NCBI RefSeq assembly: GCF_014697375.1
Contig: NZ_JACJRS010000028.1
Span: 1-58,931 of the forward strand
Direction: 5' to 3'
DNA length: 58,931 nucleotides
Source: Phormidium sp. FACHB-1136
Lineage (GTDB): Bacteria > Cyanobacteriota > Cyanobacteriia > Phormidesmidales > Phormidesmidaceae
Shown here piece by piece: positions 36,201 to 44,976 of the stretch. How positions within the stretch are numbered: position 1 is the stretch's first letter; every line of letters starts with the position of its first letter. The notes under the pieces were generated by a model that was not told the DNA's origin, made no database searches, and saw nothing but the letters and a program-made list of their open reading frames with translations. A program made the translations under genes and the position numbers.

Positions 36201-36826
36201 CCATGGCCTTCATTCCCGCCGCCGAGCGCTACGGCCTCATGGTCGCCATTGACCGCTGGGTAGTCAGCACTCTGTTCCAAAACTGGGATCAGGTGCAGCC
36301 CCCCGCCGACCAGCCCCCTCGGCAATACGCCATCAACCTGTCGGGCCACAGCCTCACCGATGACCGCATGGTTGACTTCCTCAAGCAACAATTTGAGGAA
36401 CATCGCGTGCCGCCTCACCTCATCTGCTTTGAAATTACCGAAACCGCCGCCATCGCCAACCTGATCGAAGCTAGCCATTTCATCCAGCAACTCCGAGCCT
36501 TGGGCTGTCACTTTGCCCTCGATGACTTCGGTAGCGGTATGTCCTCCTTTACCTACCTCAAACACCTGCCCGTGGACTACCTCAAAATCGACGGCAGCTT
36601 TGTCAAAGACATGGTGAACGACCCCATCGACAGCGCCATGGTAGAGGCCATCAGCCACATTAGCCAGGTGATGGGCCTGCAAACCGTGGCCGAATATGTA
36701 GAAAACGACGCTATCCTCCAGCGCATCACCGCCCTCGGCGTAGACTTTGCCCAGGGCTACGGCATCGCCAAACCCGCCTCCCTGCTCGGCCCCCGTGGCC
36801 AAGCATCCCCCCGCCTTGGCCCCTAG
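33218..36826 (+). CDS. Membrane PAS-GGDEF-EAL protein for cyclic di-GMP turnover
   Basis: A protein of up to 1202 residues. The N-terminal 310 residues hold about eight hydrophobic helices, including two similar segments (YNTALAFALAGLALLLL and NTALVLALAGLALLLAGV), so the sensor may have grown by duplication. PAS domains lie at about 375-500, 505-625 and 635-755. The GGDEF domain (about 765-925) is intact, GGDEF at 848-852 with RKTD as inhibitory site before it. The EAL domain has EILIRL at 980 instead of EALLRW, but keeps DDFGSG at 1102, KIDGSF and AEYVEN. Cyclase activity is likely and phosphodiesterase activity possible. The start may be the ATG at 33284 (MTPTSPQTVPAS); no clear ribosome site decides it. 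It is divergent from the hybrid kinase. Confidence 0.9.
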   Translation: MGLSWKPPVRWPALFSCSVLLAMTPTSPQTVPASRWSWQIGVAIVAGWLTVGLGLVMMAAWHWQIPKLLQVPPGSPPMRYNTALAFALAGLALLLLQHRRGQRWAWVPAGGVLAIGGLTLIQYIFKVDFGIDQWLMTDTITPALYGASGLDSGRIIEPTEQLFILVDRPLPGRPSPNTALVLALAGLALLLAGVPRRWQRWPWQTPATLNLPPDRASALSGFLSFGVLAFGAIGLLGYLAQIGDVRTWRYLTGLSIPTAVGLIGLGLGLLVHALGRHREAKSPCWCAGGAGFGVLMASLFLWNALQSWSKQVGAHIPTLGNEVSAAIDPVSNIVLIQGILLSVFVTGLVWVDQQVRARNQLVQRLSAEQSATNSALESILESTADGILVLDQSMHLTHWNQRFLKMWGIPAALAEEVRSGRGTPNFYAVVLDQIQDPDQFRRNVEAMMAEMDKKTMDVITLKDGRIFERHARPQWQDGQAVAKVLSYRDVTERYQAEAMIRESEERYRSLVDTLAEGIVLQDAESKILVSNDRAEEILGLTIGQLQGLTSMDPRWHSIHEDGSPFPGETHPAVVALHTGQPCRNVVMGVRKPNGDLTWISLNSQPMFRPGEEKPYAAVTSFADITDRKRMEEELFREKELAQVTLHSIGDAVITTDVDGRVQYINPMAESLTGWSQAEAGGKPIGEILHLAHDETREPVENPVFQSLRENVIVELAADSVLLARDGREIAIDDSAAPIRDRQGNTVGAVMVFHDVTQARRLTRQVFWQAMHDPLTGLVNRRAFEHRLDQAIHNAQVYNEVHVLCYLDLDRFKIVNDTCGHKVGDELLRQITALLQTHIRKTDTLARLGGDEFGLLLTQCELEQGLQVADVLRETVQDFRFIWDNQAFTIGASIGVVPITSQVQDLESLLMWADAACYAAKNTGRNRVHLFQTDDQALAQQQGEIRWATRITHAIENHRFCLFAQPIQAIHPCHPAIDHAEILIRLRDDNGTVIPPMAFIPAAERYGLMVAIDRWVVSTLFQNWDQVQPPADQPPRQYAINLSGHSLTDDRMVDFLKQQFEEHRVPPHLICFEITETAAIANLIEASHFIQQLRALGCHFALDDFGSGMSSFTYLKHLPVDYLKIDGSFVKDMVNDPIDSAMVEAISHISQVMGLQTVAEYVENDAILQRITALGVDFAQGYGIAKPASLLGPRGQASPRLGP

Positions 36827-36938
36827 AATTTCAGGGAGGATTTCGGTAACGGCTCATCTCGCCAAGGCGGACGATCCACATTAAGATACTCAAAGACAAA
36901 GATATCCCCCAACTAGCCGCTGATCCTTGGTTTGACCT

Positions 36939-38123
36939 ATGTCAATTATTGAAACTAAGACCGAGCCCATGGTGATCAACCTGGGGCCGCACCATCCCTC
37001 CATGCACGGGGTGTTGCGTCTCATTGTCACCCTGGATGGTGAAGATGTAGTGGATTGCGAGCCTGTCATCGGCTACCTGCACCGAGGCATGGAGAAAATC
37101 GCCGAAAACCGCACGAACGTCATGTTTGTGCCCTACGTCAGCCGTTGGGACTATGCGGCGGGGATGTTTAACGAGGCGATCACCGTCAACGCCCCAGAAA
37201 AGCTAGCGGATATCGAAGTGCCCAAGCGGGCCAGCTACATCCGGGTGATCATGCTAGAGCTAAACCGCATCGCCAACCATCTGCTCTGGCTTGGCCCCTT
37301 CTTGGCGGATGTGGGTGCCCAAACCCCCTTCTTCTACATCTTCCGGGAACGGGAGATGATCTACGACCTGTGGGAAGCGGCCACGGGGATGCGCCTGATC
37401 AACAACAACTATTTCCGCATTGGCGGCGTGGCGGCAGACCTGCCCTACGGCTGGATCGATAAGTGCCTAGACTTCTGCGACTACTTCCTGCCCAAGGTAG
37501 ACGAGTACGAGAAACTGATCACCAACAACCCCATCTTCCGTCGCCGCATCGAAGGCATCGGCACTATCACACGGGATGAAGCCATTGCCTGGGGGCTGTC
37601 TGGCCCCATGCTGCGCGGTTCTGGCGTCAAGTGGGATCTGCGCAAGGTAGACCACTACGAATGCTACGACGAACTCGACTGGGACATCCACTACGAAACC
37701 GCTGGCGACTGCATGGCCCGCTACCAGGTGCGGGTGCGAGAAATGCGCGAATCGGTGAAAATCATTCGCCAAGCCTGCAAGCAACTCCCCGGTGGCCCCT
37801 TCGAGAACCTAGAGGCCAAGCGCATCGCCGAAGGCCCCAAATCCGAATGGAACGGCTTTGACTACCAGTTCATCGGCAAAAAAATTGCCCCCACCTTCAA
37901 AATTCCCGCTGGCGAACACTATGTGCGCCTAGAAAGCGGCAAAGGCGAACTGGGCGTGTTCATCATGGGCGATGACAACGTCTTCCCCTGGCGGTTCAAA
38001 ATCCGCGCCGCCGACTTCAACAACCTGCAAATTCTGCCCCACCTGCTGAAGGGCGTAAAGGTGGCCGACATCATGGCCATCCTGGGCAGCATCGACGTCA
38101 TTATGGGGTCGGTGGATCGCTAG
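36939..38123 (+). CDS. ndhH: NAD(P)H-quinone oxidoreductase subunit H
   Basis: A 394-residue subunit of the NDH-1 complex in the thylakoid membrane, which passes electrons from ferredoxin to plastoquinone in cyclic electron flow, respiration and CO2 uptake. It starts [20 protein letters not shown] and holds [29 protein letters not shown] and [13 protein letters not shown], and ends [10 protein letters not shown]. Length and ends match the family. It corresponds to NuoD/49-kDa subunit of complex I. No other ndh gene is in the window. A family A repeat follows directly. Confidence 0.97.
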   Translation: MSIIETKTEPMVINLGPHHPSMHGVLRLIVTLDGEDVVDCEPVIGYLHRGMEKIAENRTNVMFVPYVSRWDYAAGMFNEAITVNAPEKLADIEVPKRASYIRVIMLELNRIANHLLWLGPFLADVGAQTPFFYIFREREMIYDLWEAATGMRLINNNYFRIGGVAADLPYGWIDKCLDFCDYFLPKVDEYEKLITNNPIFRRRIEGIGTITRDEAIAWGLSGPMLRGSGVKWDLRKVDHYECYDELDWDIHYETAGDCMARYQVRVREMRESVKIIRQACKQLPGGPFENLEAKRIAEGPKSEWNGFDYQFIGKKIAPTFKIPAGEHYVRLESGKGELGVFIMGDDNVFPWRFKIRAADFNNLQILPHLLKGVKVADIMAILGSIDVIMGSVDR

Positions 38124-38136
38124 GGGCTTCAGTTGG

Positions 38137-38290
38137 CCCTCACCCTAAATCTCCGGAGCCCTCACCCTAAATCCCTCTCCCCGTGGGAGAGGGACTTTGA
38201 AAAATCCGGCCCCCCTCTCCCAACTTGGGAGAGGGGCTGGGGGTGAGGGCTCCGGCTCCCCGTGGGAGAGGGGCTGGGGGTGTAGCTTGC
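38137..38290. repeat. Dispersed palindromic repeats, family A, compound copy
   Basis: The stretch contains CCCTCACCCTAAATC twice, then CCCCGTGGGAGAGGGACTTT, CCCCCTCTCCCAACTTGGGA and GGGGCTGGGGGTGAGGGCTC, with a further CCCCGTGGGAGAGGGGCTGG. Several hairpins can form. It fills the space between ndhH and the AAA-WD40 gene. Confidence 0.85.
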
Positions 38291-38366
38291 TTCCCGTAAG
38301 GGTGGGCTCCAGGAACGTTAGGCATTGGGTTGGGTTGGGTTGGGCACCTCGTGGAGAGGGCGAATT

Positions 38367-41300
38367 TTGGAGACACTGTATCAAGTCGGGGGTAGCCTGT
38401 CTGCCGATGCCTCGGTTTACGTGGTGCGGCAGGCGGATCGCGACCTCTACGAGACCCTGGATCGTGGTGAGTTTTGCTATGTCTTCAACGCCCGCCAGAT
38501 GGGGAAATCTAGCCTGCGGGTGCGGGTGCAGCGACGGCTCGAACAGCAGGGGCATCGCTGTGTTTACCTGGATATGACCCAACTGGGCAGCGAGCAAGTC
38601 ACCCACGACCAATGGTATCGGGGGGTGATGCTGGAACTGGTGTCTGGGCTGCGGCTGTTGGGCACCATCGATCTCAAGGCCCATTGGCAAACCTGGGCCG
38701 ATCAGCCCCCGGTGCAGCAGTTGCGGCTGCTGATGGATGACATTCTGGCGCGGCTGCCCGATACTCGGCTGTTTATCCTGCTGGATGAGGTGGACAGTGT
38801 GCTGGGGCTGGATTTTCCAGTCAATGACTTTTTTGCCTTCATCCGGGCCTGCCACGAACAACGACCTAACCAAGCCGCCTATCACCGGGTGACCTGGGTG
38901 CTGTTTGGGGTGGCCACGCCGTCGGATTTGATTCAAGACCCCCAGCGCACCCCCTTCAACATTGGCCGTTCCATCGATGTGCAGGACTTCAGCCTTGAGG
39001 AGGCCGAGCCGCTGATGATGGGCTTTCAGCACCAAGTGGATCACCCCACCGCCCTCCTGAAGGCCATCTTCGACTGGACGGGGGGCCAGCCCTTCCTCAC
39101 CCAAAAGCTCTGTCGGTTGGTGGCCCAGCTCAGTCATTCTGCCGCCGAGGATGATCTCAGCCTGCCGCCAGGAACGGAAGCCACCTGGGTGGAAACCCTG
39201 GTGCAGGAATATCTTTTAGATAACTGGGAAAGCCAGGACATTCCCGAACACCTGCGCACCATCCGCAACCGCCTGCTCTACCACGAACAGCGCGCGCCGC
39301 GTCTGCTGAGCCTATATCAACGGGTGATTACCCCAGGGGATCGGGTGGCTGTGGACGGTAGCCCAGAGCAAACGGAACTGCTGCTGTCGGGCCTAGTGAC
39401 CAAGCATCAAGGACAGCTAATCACCAAAAACCGCATTTATCAGTCCGTCTTTTCCTTAGATTGGATTCAAACCCAACTGGATCACCTGCGGCCCTACTCC
39501 CAAGCCCTGAATGCCTGGGTGGCCTCTGGGGGCGATAGTGCTTGGCTGCTGCGGGGGCAGGCGCTTCAGGAGGTGCTGCGGTGGTCGCAACACCAAAGCC
39601 TCAGCGATTTGGACTACCGCTTTTTGGCCGCCAGCCAGGATCTCGACCGCCAGGAAACCATCTCCGCCATGGAAACCGCTCGCCTCAAGGCGGTGGAGGG
39701 GCGACTGGCGGCGGAATACCAGCGCAACCAAGTGCAACAGCGCAGTTTGCAACGGCAGCGGGGGCTGCTGGCGGGGATGGGCTTGGCCATGGTCACCGCT
39801 ATCGGGCTGGGGCTGGTGGCCTGGGGGCAATATCGCCAAGCCTCCCTCAACGAGGCCCAATCCATCGTGCGTACGGCGGAAGCCCTGTTTGCCTCCGACC
39901 AAGACTTTGATGCCCTGATTGAAGCGATTCGGGGGCAACGGCGGCTCGAACGCTGGCATCGGGTACCCACGGCCTTGCAGGAACAGGCCAGGGCCATCCT
40001 GGAGCGGGTGGTGCTCAACATTCACCAGGTGAATCGCCTAGATGGCCACCAGGCCGCCGTGATGGCCGTAGACTTCAGCCCCGATGGCTCCCGGTTGGCC
40101 TCGGCGGGGGTGGACAAAACCGTCCGCCTCTGGGATCGCGATGGTACCCTGCTGATCACCCTCTCCGGCCCCCAGGCTAGCATTCGAGCCCTAAAATTTA
40201 GCCCCGATGGTCAATGGTTAGCGGCCTCCGGTGACGATGGCCATGTGTATGTGTGGAATCGGAATGGGGAACTGACCCAGACCCTAGCCACAGCCATCAC
40301 GGGCATTTGGGGGGTAGACTTTAGCCCCGATAGCCAAACCCTGGCGGTGGCTGGATCCGCCAGCGAAATGCAAATTTGGCGGGTAGACAACGGCCAGCGG
40401 GTGAGGCGCATCACCACGGGGGGATCGCCGTCGGGGGTGCGGGTGCTGGACTATAGCCCCCAAGGCGATCTGATTGCCCTGGGCGGCAACGACGGCAGCA
40501 TCACCCTCTTCGCCCCCAGCGGCGAACGTCGCCTGACGCTGCAACACGGCCAGGATCCGGTACATGGGTTGAGCTTCAGCCCCGACGGCAACCTGATCGT
40601 TAGCGGCAGCATCAACAAGAGCATTCGGATCTGGAATCGCGACGGGGAACTGCTGCGGGAAATTCTGCACCACAAAGCCTCCGTGGAGGATCTGGCCTTC
40701 AGCCCCGATGGCGAGACCTTTGTCTCCGCCAGCAACGATAAAACCCTAGCCCTCTGGAGCCGGGATGGGCATCTGCTCGAAACCTATCAGGGCCATCGAG
40801 CCATTGTGTGGGGAGCGGCCTATAGCCCCGATAGAAAGACCCTGGCATCGGCGGGGGCCGATAATACGGTGCGGCTGTGGCAGGCCCGCAGCAACCTTCA
40901 GGCGACCCTCAAGGGGCTACCCGTCACCGTTTACCTCAAGACGTTCTACGCCCACGATGGCCACACCCTAGTCACGGTGGGCACCGGATCGGGGTTGATT
41001 TTTATGTCAGATCAGGACTTGGCCTATCGCACGGTGGATGCCCAGCAGGTCACAACGACTAATTTGGCCCTCCACCCCACGGAGAATTGGGTGGCCTCGG
41101 TGGGGGAGAACGACACCCTCAAAGTGTGGGATATGGCGGGCCAACTGCGGCAGTCCTTTGTCCATTCTGAGGCCCCCATCCTAGGGGTGAGTTGGCACCC
41201 TAGCGGTCAAGCGTTAGTTTCCAGCAGCTCCTCCGGGCAGTTGTTTCGTTGGAGCGCCCAGGGAGACTTGATCCAGCGGTGGGATGCTCACCCCAGCCCC

Positions 41301-41858
41301 ATCTGGGATGTGGTCTATCATCCCCAAGGCACCCAAATTGCCTCGGCAGGAAATGACGGCATCGTCACCCTGTGGCAACCCGATGGCACCAGGCTGCACG
41401 ATCTTCGTCACGGTGCCGCCGTGTGGCGCGTAGCCTACAACCCCGATGGGAGCCTGATCGCCTCCAGTAGTGGCGACAACACTGCTAAAGTTTGGCGCAG
41501 TGGGGATGGATCCCTGGTAGCCACCCTAGTGGGCCATGAAGCCGCTGTATGGGGGATAGCCTTTAGCCCCCAGGGGAATTTGATCGCTACCAGCAGCGTG
41601 GACGAAACCGTCAGGCTTTGGAATTTAGAAGGCCGTTTGTTGTCTACCCTCAAGGGCCACACCTCCGGGGTTCGCACCGTGGCCTTTAGCCCCAATGGCC
41701 AAGTCCTCACCTCCATCGGCGACGATGGCAGCCTAGTGCATTGGAACCTCGATGACATTCTGGCCCTAGATCCCCTCACGGTCGCCTGCGCCTGGATCAG
41801 CGATTACCTTCGCACTAACCCCCAAGTGCCCCCATCCGACCGGGATCTTTGTCCCTAG
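38367..41858 (+). CDS. AAA-like ATPase with 14 WD40 repeats
   Basis: A 1163-residue protein when read from TTG at 38367, which follows GGAGAGGG by six bases and gives the family-like start ETLYQVGGSL. An ATG at 38325 lies in frame but in GT-rich sequence after a repeat. The N-terminal AAA-like domain (about 1-380) has a Walker A-like FNARQMGKSSL and Walker B LFILLDEVDS. One membrane helix follows at about 475-500 (LLAGMGLAMVTAIGLGLVAW). Fourteen WD40 repeats fill about 560-1135, enough for two seven-bladed propellers; repeats 3, 8 and 9 are the least regular. Cyanobacterial proteins of this design are regarded as STAND-type signalling or scaffold proteins. Partners are unknown. Confidence 0.88.
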   Translation: METLYQVGGSLSADASVYVVRQADRDLYETLDRGEFCYVFNARQMGKSSLRVRVQRRLEQQGHRCVYLDMTQLGSEQVTHDQWYRGVMLELVSGLRLLGTIDLKAHWQTWADQPPVQQLRLLMDDILARLPDTRLFILLDEVDSVLGLDFPVNDFFAFIRACHEQRPNQAAYHRVTWVLFGVATPSDLIQDPQRTPFNIGRSIDVQDFSLEEAEPLMMGFQHQVDHPTALLKAIFDWTGGQPFLTQKLCRLVAQLSHSAAEDDLSLPPGTEATWVETLVQEYLLDNWESQDIPEHLRTIRNRLLYHEQRAPRLLSLYQRVITPGDRVAVDGSPEQTELLLSGLVTKHQGQLITKNRIYQSVFSLDWIQTQLDHLRPYSQALNAWVASGGDSAWLLRGQALQEVLRWSQHQSLSDLDYRFLAASQDLDRQETISAMETARLKAVEGRLAAEYQRNQVQQRSLQRQRGLLAGMGLAMVTAIGLGLVAWGQYRQASLNEAQSIVRTAEALFASDQDFDALIEAIRGQRRLERWHRVPTALQEQARAILERVVLNIHQVNRLDGHQAAVMAVDFSPDGSRLASAGVDKTVRLWDRDGTLLITLSGPQASIRALKFSPDGQWLAASGDDGHVYVWNRNGELTQTLATAITGIWGVDFSPDSQTLAVAGSASEMQIWRVDNGQRVRRITTGGSPSGVRVLDYSPQGDLIALGGNDGSITLFAPSGERRLTLQHGQDPVHGLSFSPDGNLIVSGSINKSIRIWNRDGELLREILHHKASVEDLAFSPDGETFVSASNDKTLALWSRDGHLLETYQGHRAIVWGAAYSPDRKTLASAGADNTVRLWQARSNLQATLKGLPVTVYLKTFYAHDGHTLVTVGTGSGLIFMSDQDLAYRTVDAQQVTTTNLALHPTENWVASVGENDTLKVWDMAGQLRQSFVHSEAPILGVSWHPSGQALVSSSSSGQLFRWSAQGDLIQRWDAHPSPIWDVVYHPQGTQIASAGNDGIVTLWQPDGTRLHDLRHGAAVWRVAYNPDGSLIASSSGDNTAKVWRSGDGSLVATLVGHEAAVWGIAFSPQGNLIATSSVDETVRLWNLEGRLLSTLKGHTSGVRTVAFSPNGQVLTSIGDDGSLVHWNLDDILALDPLTVACAWISDYLRTNPQVPPSDRDLCP

Positions 41859-41986
41859 ATCCGGTCTCCCCATAAAACTTGTGTGAACCCCGTAGTTTTA
41901 CCATTCTCCCGATCAGTAGAATTGCTATTCTGTGCGATGTGGCCGTCTGATGATCGAGTTCTTCCCTACCTAAGCCGAACCTCACC

Positions 41987-42838
41987 ATGAAATTCACCTA
42001 CATTGCCCTCGGTGCTTCCCTGCTGGCCAACCTGTGCGTGGCCCCAGCCTTTGCCGCCAGTCTCATCAACCCAACCCTGGGCGGCGCGAAGGACGTGATT
42101 CTCTACGACGCCAACGGCACCAACACCTTTGTCAACCCCAACGCCTCCCTCGCCAGCATCCTAACGGGGAACGCCAGCAGTCCGGGCGGTAATGTAGAAC
42201 TCTTCGCCAGCAGCGAGCAACCGGGGGGCAACTTTAACACCCCTACTACCCTCAGTGGTACCCTCAATGGCACGGCCATGACCCTCAGTAGTCTTACCGC
42301 CACCGACTGGGACGGGTTTGGGCTGCAATGGTTTGGGCAGTTTTTGACCACGGGCCTCAATGCCCAGGGGCAAGCCGCCCGTGCCAACCTGGGGGATGCG
42401 GCCCTCTATGGTCAGTTTGTTCAGGCGGGGGGACGGCAGATCTTCAGTGACCCCAACCTCTCCTATGTCAACCAGGATGACACCACGGGAGAAGTGAGCA
42501 TTGGTCTGGCGGGCCACTTCAATGCCTATAGCCAAGTGGCGGCTCGCATTCCCACCCTTGCGTCCCTGCTGCGTCCAGATTTCCAGGCCAGCGAAATTGT
42601 TAAGGTTCTTTACGGCGATGCCCCTGCTCAGTACCTCTGGAGCTTCAGCGCCACTCCCTCCGGGCTTACGGAGGTGAGCGATGGTATGTCCCACAGCGGT
42701 AACTATGAGGTGCGGTTCCAGGGCAGGTTGCCGGATCATCCCCCCGCATCGGTGCCCGAACCTGCCACGGTGCTGGGGCTCGTGATCGTGGGTGGGCTGC
42801 TGGCTATCAAGGGTAAGGGGAACCGAAACATCGGCTAG
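41987..42838 (+). CDS. PEP-CTERM sorted secreted protein
   Basis: A 283-residue exported protein. The N-terminus is a signal peptide (YIALGASLLANLCVAPAFAA, cleaved after AFA). The C-terminus is a PEP-CTERM tag: SVPEPATVLGLVIVGGLLAI, then a basic KGKGNR. Such proteins are processed by exosortase and placed in the outer layers or exopolysaccharide. The middle part has many Asn, Gly, Ser and Thr and no recognised domain; a WDGFGLQWFGQFL block may be a family mark. No exosortase gene is in the window. Confidence 0.88.
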   Translation: MKFTYIALGASLLANLCVAPAFAASLINPTLGGAKDVILYDANGTNTFVNPNASLASILTGNASSPGGNVELFASSEQPGGNFNTPTTLSGTLNGTAMTLSSLTATDWDGFGLQWFGQFLTTGLNAQGQAARANLGDAALYGQFVQAGGRQIFSDPNLSYVNQDDTTGEVSIGLAGHFNAYSQVAARIPTLASLLRPDFQASEIVKVLYGDAPAQYLWSFSATPSGLTEVSDGMSHSGNYEVRFQGRLPDHPPASVPEPATVLGLVIVGGLLAIKGKGNRNIG

Positions 42839-42864
42839 ATTCAGCTAGATAACGGCGGATCGGG

Positions 42865-43374
42865 TTAGTCGCGGGCGCTGTAGCCTTGGATGGCCTCTGG
42901 GCGAAAGCGACGCAGGATGGGGGTAGCTTGGCGAATCAAGGCTTCGGAACCACGCACCACGACCAGAAATTTCCCAGCAGACAAACTGTTCCGGTAGGAC
43001 AGGGCATCGCCACCGCCCACCGCCAAACCGACCCCACCGCCGATAAAAAACGCCCCCATCGCCCCAGAGCCCGCCCCCAGCAGGCCACCGATCATCTGGT
43101 TGCCGAGACGGCCTGTCCAGGCGAAGGTATCCAACCCGGTGATGATGTTGAACACAAACCCAGCCCCAAAGCCAAAGGGCACCAGCCACAGCATCATCAA
43201 CCGAATTTGCTTCCACGCTTGGTCGGCGGGGTCAATCAGGCCGTACTCATCGGCGGATTTAAACCCTCGGCCCAAAATATCCATACTGTCCTTGGGCACC
43301 TTGGCCTCCTCCAGGGCGGCGTAGGCTTCCTCCGCCTTCAGACGGTTTTCGAGTACGGCAACGAGATAGTTCAT
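42865..43374 (-). CDS. Conserved cyanobacterial membrane protein with Gly-rich centre
   Basis: A 169-residue protein starting MNYLVAVLENRLKAEEAYAA. After a soluble N-terminal half-domain (1-55) come hydrophobic helices (IRLMMLWLVPFGFGAGFVFN and IGGLLGAGSGAMGAFFIGGG), then a C-terminal half-domain (KFLVVVRGSEALIRQATPIL). The same split layout is seen in the YflT-like protein at 13220-13891, with a similar C-terminal strand-helix pattern. No function is known to me. It is convergent with the PEP-CTERM gene, 26 bases apart. Confidence 0.7.
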   Translation of the reverse strand: MNYLVAVLENRLKAEEAYAALEEAKVPKDSMDILGRGFKSADEYGLIDPADQAWKQIRLMMLWLVPFGFGAGFVFNIITGLDTFAWTGRLGNQMIGGLLGAGSGAMGAFFIGGGVGLAVGGGDALSYRNSLSAGKFLVVVRGSEALIRQATPILRRFRPEAIQGYSARD

Positions 43375-43451
43375 CGCAACGGTCAACCCAGCGCTAGAGT
43401 CCTGTGTTTTACCTTACGGCATTTACTTGCGCTTAGGACATGGCGGTCAGC

Positions 43452-44159
43452 CTAGGGCATGGCTCCGCGCAGGATAGCGGCCCCATCGGTAAACTCTAGA
43501 CCATCTAAAGTAAGGCCCGTTTGGGGCAGGGTAACGCTGAGGGTTTGGCTAATTTGGTCGGCACTCATCCCCGTGGCTCGCTCAATGTCGGCCAAGGTGA
43601 GGTTGATGCGTCCCACCTGAACCTGGGTATCGTCGCCCAGCATCAGCCGCCCGTTTTCCACCCTAGGACTGCCCTCAATGCCCACATAGAGGGAATTGTT
43701 GCCCAATAGGTTGGCCATCCCTAGGGCGCGTTGGGCCTGGGGCGGTAAACTTTCGGTGGGTAAATTCGCCGGGTTGAGGGTAATGCCGCTGCGGACTCGC
43801 TGGCCTTGGATGGTGGTGCTCATGCCCTGGGCTGATTGCAGCACCGATTGCGCTTCGGGCACCTGGGCAAGACCATCGAGGATGAGTTGGTTGACCTCTG
43901 GTTCCGATAGAGTGATGGCGACGCGGTTGTTGCCTTCGTAGCGCACCCCTTCGCCACTGGCCAGCTTTTGGGCAATTACGGCCTCAGCGTTGGCATTGGG
44001 CCGATGGGTCGCCAAAACCCCAGGGGTTGCCTCGGCGATTTCAACGGCAGGGGGTAAGGCCGTGGCTTGCATCCAATAGTAAGCGGCTCCGGCTCCAGCC
44101 CCCGCCGCCAACCCCACCAAAATGACCGTGCCAACAATTAAAACAGGCTTGACTTTCAT
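43452..44159 (-). CDS. Conserved membrane-anchored protein of unknown function
   Basis: A 235-residue protein. It starts MKVKPVLIVGTVILVGLAAG, one signal anchor, and the rest should face the periplasm or lumen. The body contains repeating Leu/Ile-rich beta segments such as NRVAITLSEPEVNQLILDGL and INLTLADIERATGMSADQIS, with two weakly similar halves. It is divergent from cbiT, with 192 bases between the starts. I do not recognise a family. Confidence 0.6.
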   Translation of the reverse strand: MKVKPVLIVGTVILVGLAAGAGAGAAYYWMQATALPPAVEIAEATPGVLATHRPNANAEAVIAQKLASGEGVRYEGNNRVAITLSEPEVNQLILDGLAQVPEAQSVLQSAQGMSTTIQGQRVRSGITLNPANLPTESLPPQAQRALGMANLLGNNSLYVGIEGSPRVENGRLMLGDDTQVQVGRINLTLADIERATGMSADQISQTLSVTLPQTGLTLDGLEFTDGAAILRGAMP

Positions 44160-44351
44160 AGGTTCCGCGCCGCTTCTACATCCAAGTCAACGCCTATGGT
44201 AGCGAATCCATTCTCAACCTGGCCCAGGCGAAGGACAGCCGCCCAACCGCCCCCGTCCCTAGCCATCGGATTGTCGGGAACCACCCGCCGCGATATTTGG
44301 CCGGATTCGGTGGCAATGGCACAATGGAAGCGCCCCCCGATAGCATTCTCT

Positions 44352-44948
44352 ATGTCTACCCTTTGGCCCTACGCCACCCCCGGCATCCCCGATGCCCTAT
44401 TTGAGCAGTTGCCCGGTATTCCCCTCAGTAGTCGGGAGGTGCGGCTGTTGTTGTTGGGCTATCTGCGGCTGCGGCCCACGGATGTGCTGTGGGACATTGG
44501 CGCAGGCACGGGCACCCTGGCCATTGAGGCGGCACTGATGTGTCGTTCCGGTCAGGTGGTGGCGGTGGAACGGGACGAGGACGTCGCGGATTTAATCCGA
44601 CGCAACTGCCAGCGGTTTGATCTATCCAACGTCACCGTGGTGCAGGGCAGCGCCCCAGAAATTTTGGCCACCCTCTCCCCCAGCCCTAACTGCATTTTTG
44701 TGGAGGGGGGCCGATCCCTCAAAACCATTCTGCAATCCGCCTGGGACTACCTACCCTCCGGCGGACGGCTCGTGGTCACCGTGGGCAACCTAGAAGGACT
44801 CTACAGCGTTTCCGAAACCTTCGCCCACCTCCAAGTGCGCAACATTGAAGCCGCCCAACCCGCCGTCAACCGCCTGGAAGTGAAGGGCAACCACCAAGTT
44901 TTTACCGCCGTAGACCCCATCTTTATCCTCAGCGGTGAGAAGGTTTAG
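44352..44948 (+). CDS. cbiT: Precorrin-8W/cobalt-precorrin decarboxylating C15-methyltransferase
   Basis: A 198-residue SAM-dependent methyltransferase starting MSTLWPYATPGIPDALFEQL. The SAM-binding motif is LWDIGAGTGTLAIEAAL, followed by VVAVERDEDVADLIRRN. The opening IPDALFEQLPGIPLSSREVR is typical of CbiT, the C-terminal partner of CobL, which adds the C15 methyl group and removes the C12 acetate side chain during cobalamin ring synthesis. The frame opens at 44196, but ATG 44352 fits the family. CobD-like function is also in the window at 22.3 kb, so cobalamin genes are scattered here. Confidence 0.9.
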   Translation: MSTLWPYATPGIPDALFEQLPGIPLSSREVRLLLLGYLRLRPTDVLWDIGAGTGTLAIEAALMCRSGQVVAVERDEDVADLIRRNCQRFDLSNVTVVQGSAPEILATLSPSPNCIFVEGGRSLKTILQSAWDYLPSGGRLVVTVGNLEGLYSVSETFAHLQVRNIEAAQPAVNRLEVKGNHQVFTAVDPIFILSGEKV

Positions 44949-44976
44949 CACAACTCCCGACGTTTGAATGTCGAGT

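Noticed and set aside
36026..36802. Antisense open frame of 258 codons within the second GGDEF-EAL gene
   Set aside because: It mirrors the EAL domain coding strand, has no recognisable family and no ribosome binding site.
38137..38290. Possible CRISPR array in the repeated sequence after ndhH
   Set aside because: The units are palindromic, unequal and without unique spacers of regular size, and no cas gene is present.
38145..39137. Antisense open frame of 330 codons across the family A repeat and the AAA-WD40 gene
   Set aside because: The C-terminal part of the frame reads repeat DNA as Pro/Ser-rich peptide and the rest is antisense to the AAA domain.
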